This document shows, in pieces, positions 62,063-64,000 of a DNA stretch of 64,000 bases. Within the stretch, counting starts at the first letter, position 1; every line of letters starts with the position of its first letter. The position numbers were made by a program, and so were the translations under genes. Source of the stretch: Clostridium_S neuense (GTDB lineage Bacteria > Bacillota > Clostridia > Clostridiales > Clostridiaceae); the NCBI RefSeq assembly GCF_045310695.1, contig NZ_JBJIAA010000007.1:1-64000 (forward strand), in the 5' to 3' direction. The notes below the pieces were generated by a model. The model searched no databases. It was not told the origin of the DNA and was given only the letters and a program-made list of their open reading frames with translations.

Positions 62063-62812
62063 TTTCGTTGATCTTGTTGCATAAAAAGATGGAACATTGA
62101 ATTCATGCAGTCTACCTACGTCATTTGTATCTTGATATATACCTGTGAGGGTAAAACCAGCTTGCAGTTGTCCACCAATTTGTTCTTCAATGGTATGTGA
62201 AAATTGAATTCCACAATCATTTTTTATCGAATCTTCATATAATTGTTTATCTTTTAAGGGATTAAATGGTAGCTTATGAATTACCGCTGTTTCTTCATCA
62301 TTGAAAATATAATTAATACCGTTATCCAAGCCAGCTAATAAAATTCCTCCCTTTTTTAATACCCTGTAACATTCCTTCCAGACGGGAAGAACATCTTCTA
62401 TGTAACAATTAGAAACTGGATGAAAAATTAAGTCAAAGGATTCATCCTCAAAAGGTAGAGGCTTTGTCATGTCGGCTCTAACTATATTAATATCATAATT
62501 TTCTCTTTTGGCTATTTCTTTTTCACTTAACAGTTGTTTTTCTGAATAATCAACTACTGTACAGTTTGCACCTAATGCAGCAAATATTGGCATTTGTTGA
62601 CCGCCGCCAGAAGCTAAACCAAGTATATCAGCATTATTAAGTTCACAAAACCACTCCTTTGGTACAGGTTTCGTAGGTGTTAACAATACGAACCAATCAT
62701 TATTTTTCGCTCTTTCAAAAACACTATGATTAATTGGTTGTCCCCATTCCCATCCACTGGTAGCCCATTTATCAAAAATTTTAGAATTTATTTCTGTATA
62801 TTGTTTATCCAT
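62060..62812 (-). CDS. Class I SAM-dependent methyltransferase
   Basis: 250 aa, the only sizeable minus-strand protein gene. The ATG at 62812 follows GATGAGG on the minus strand; an upstream start at 62869 would add 19 hydrophobic residues and was not chosen. Motif I ADILGLASGGGQQMPIFAAL (about 59), VVDYSEKQL (about 84), DLIFHPVSNCYIEDV (about 125), RVLKKGGILLAGLDNG. Methyltransf_11/25 type with unknown substrate. Its stop is built into repeat copy B. Confidence 0.88.
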   Translation of the reverse strand: MDKQYTEINSKIFDKWATSGWEWGQPINHSVFERAKNNDWFVLLTPTKPVPKEWFCELNNADILGLASGGGQQMPIFAALGANCTVVDYSEKQLLSEKEIAKRENYDINIVRADMTKPLPFEDESFDLIFHPVSNCYIEDVLPVWKECYRVLKKGGILLAGLDNGINYIFNDEETAVIHKLPFNPLKDKQLYEDSIKNDCGIQFSHTIEEQIGGQLQAGFTLTGIYQDTNDVGRLHEFNVPSFYATRSTK

Positions 62813-62869
62813 ATTTATAACCTCATCTTTCACTAGAAAATATATTATAAACAACTCTTTATTTATCAT

Positions 62870-63340
62870 ATCAATTATTAAGATACAATTCCACTATTTT
62901 GCAAAACTGCATAAAATAATATATAATTTGAGGATATTTTTATGATAAGATGTATTAATTATGAGTGAAATGCTTTGGAATGAAAAGTTGGATTTTTTTA
63001 AAGCTATACGTACTGGAGGGTGTAATACTGATTAAATTGAATTTTTGGGTGAAAAGGTTTGGAAAATTAGCAGAGCAGTAAATTCAGTGGATTTTGGATT
63101 GCCTGATGTAGGAGTAAGTACTAGACATTATGATTATTCCTTCTATAATATCAATGTTGTTTGTAATCGGAAAAGATATAGATACTGTAGGCAGCTTTGG
63201 TTGTATACTCTGCTTTTCAAATTCGTTTATCAAGGTGATTTTGTTATTATTAATCTCAGCTTTCCATGTTGTCTATCTAAAATATGACATATAGTTGTCG
63301 TATTTTTTATTGTACAATACTTTGGAAAGGAAGTGTTAAA
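62870..63340. other. Intergenic region with a degraded membrane-protein remnant
   Basis: A 54-codon frame at 63130-63294 (MIIPSIISMLFVIGKDIDTV ... ILLLLISAFHVVYLKYDI) is strongly hydrophobic but lacks a ribosome site and is probably the end of a lost gene. A dyad ATATGACAT / GTTGTCGTAT at 63281-63302 lies at the expected promoter position for the DJ-1 gene and could be an operator. Confidence 0.5.
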
Positions 63341-63934
63341 ATGAAAAAAGAGGTACTTGTGTTTATTTTTGATGGATATGCAGATTGGGAAAGCTCATAT
63401 ATTTGTTCAGAGCTTAATGGAAATGGAGAAGAAACTGATTATGTTGTAAAAACGTTAGGTTTAGATAAAGAGTCTAAGATATCTATGGGAGGTTTTAGAG
63501 TACTTCCTGATTATTCTATAAGTGATTATCCTAAAAATTTCGAGCTGTTGCTTTTAATCGGCGGCTATGCTTGGCCGGAAAATAAAAACGATGGTGTTAA
63601 GCCTGTAGTTCAGTATGCCATTGAGCATCATATACCAGTAGGAGCAATTTGCAATGCGACTAATTTTATGGCTGAAAATGGATATCTCGATAAGATAAAA
63701 CATTCAGGAAACACACTAGAGTATATGAAGTCACAAGCGGTGAACTACAAAGGTGATTGTAATTTTGTTGAGAAACAGGCAGTTTGTGATTCGGGCATAA
63801 TAACTGCAAATGGTACAGGTTCTTTAGAGTTTGCTAGGGAAATTATGCTATATTTGAAGTTTAAACCTGTAGAAAAAATTAACGAATGGTATAAATTTAA
63901 TAAGTTGGGTTTCTATAAGTATATAAAATTGTAA
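63341..63934 (+). CDS. DJ-1/PfpI family protein
   Basis: 197 aa. The ATG at 63341 follows GGAAAGGAAG; an earlier in-frame start at 63284 has no ribosome site. DJ-1/PfpI fold: VLVFIFDGYADWESSYICSE, LLLLIGGYAWPENK (GGY oxyanion loop), VGAICNATNFMAENGYLD (nucleophile-elbow Cys, about 117, in A-I-C-N-A). Related to YoaZ-like glutamine-amidotransferase-fold proteins; may be a stress or glyoxal-handling enzyme. Confidence 0.87.
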   Translation: MKKEVLVFIFDGYADWESSYICSELNGNGEETDYVVKTLGLDKESKISMGGFRVLPDYSISDYPKNFELLLLIGGYAWPENKNDGVKPVVQYAIEHHIPVGAICNATNFMAENGYLDKIKHSGNTLEYMKSQAVNYKGDCNFVEKQAVCDSGIITANGTGSLEFAREIMLYLKFKPVEKINEWYKFNKLGFYKYIKL

Positions 63935-63947
63935 TTTTTAAATAAAC

Positions 63948-63976
63948 TTGCTCCTTACCTGAGGTTATGGTGTAAA
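63948..63976 (+). promoter_or_regulatory. Promoter with MerR-like palindrome, copy 3
   Basis: TTGCTC, CTTACCTGAGGTTATGG, TGTAAA. The palindrome has one mismatch (TTACCTGAGGTTA). The following ATTAGTATTAGATTATATTTT equals copy 2. The gene it serves is beyond the window. Confidence 0.72.
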
Positions 63977-64000
63977 TTAGTATTAGATTATATTTTGATT

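Noticed and set aside
63045..63287. An 80-codon frame before the DJ-1 gene
   Set aside because: No ribosome site, and a different frame in the same stretch reads better as a membrane-protein remnant.

Overview
The window looks like a chromosomal segment of a low-GC Clostridium (sensu stricto type). The DNA is very AT-rich, ribosome sites are strong AGGAGG types, and ATG/GTG/TTG starts are mixed. It opens on the 3' end of a 23S rRNA and a 5S rRNA. An exosortase-G (XrtG) locus and a NifU-like/GGGtGRT pair follow, both typical of clostridia. The species cannot be fixed from sequence alone.

Layout. (1) 1-930: end of an rRNA operon with terminators, then a tRNA-Leu(CAA) on the minus strand with its own promoter. 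(2) 1193-9020: a tight operon for XrtG surface-protein processing: a PTPS-like/GT-C membrane protein, a Firmicu-CTERM substrate, the exosortase, a GT2 glycosyltransferase, a degenerate GGDEF protein and a second PTPS-like protein, then mnmM (ytqB). (3) 9171-10887: the NifU-like scaffold and GGGtGRT protein. (4) About 11.0-40 kb: an accessory island without integrase, relaxase or transposase. It carries a Septu-like ATPase/HNH pair, nuclease-fold proteins, a CoiA-like protein, a zinc-ribbon/HNH protein, an AlbA_2 protein, an ART-like protein with a small partner, XRE regulators, a degenerate Fic protein, a three-gene RecD-like helicase operon next to repeat-rich DNA, and a run of small unknown proteins. 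(5) 40.1-49.4 kb: a type I restriction-modification locus, hsdM-hsdS-[split HEAT/sigma4/TnsA-like gene]-hsdR, followed by a small membrane protein and a YgjP-like metallopeptidase. (6) 49.5-64 kb: a mosaic of small metabolic and modification genes (VOC, macrodomain PARG-like, isochorismatase, AraC, transglutaminase-like, ATPase, HD, phosphatase, GNATs, methyltransferases, epimerase, DJ-1), mixed with truncated gene fragments and repeats.

The strongest unusual signals are these. A single in-frame TAA splits what reads as one HEAT-sigma4-TnsA-like protein inside the hsd operon. Three near-identical promoters carry the same palindrome (TTACCT-AGGTAA) in a MerR-like position at 55.07, 59.68 and 63.95 kb. 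A palindromic repeat family begins exactly at gene stop codons (56.53, 57.61 and 62.06 kb), and one copy is interrupted by a 169-bp MITE-like element with 15-bp inverted ends and an 8-bp target duplication. An ADP-ribosyltransferase-like gene follows a 57-aa partner. The RecD-like operon sits beside direct and inverted repeats. All function calls come from motif reading; no database search was run.
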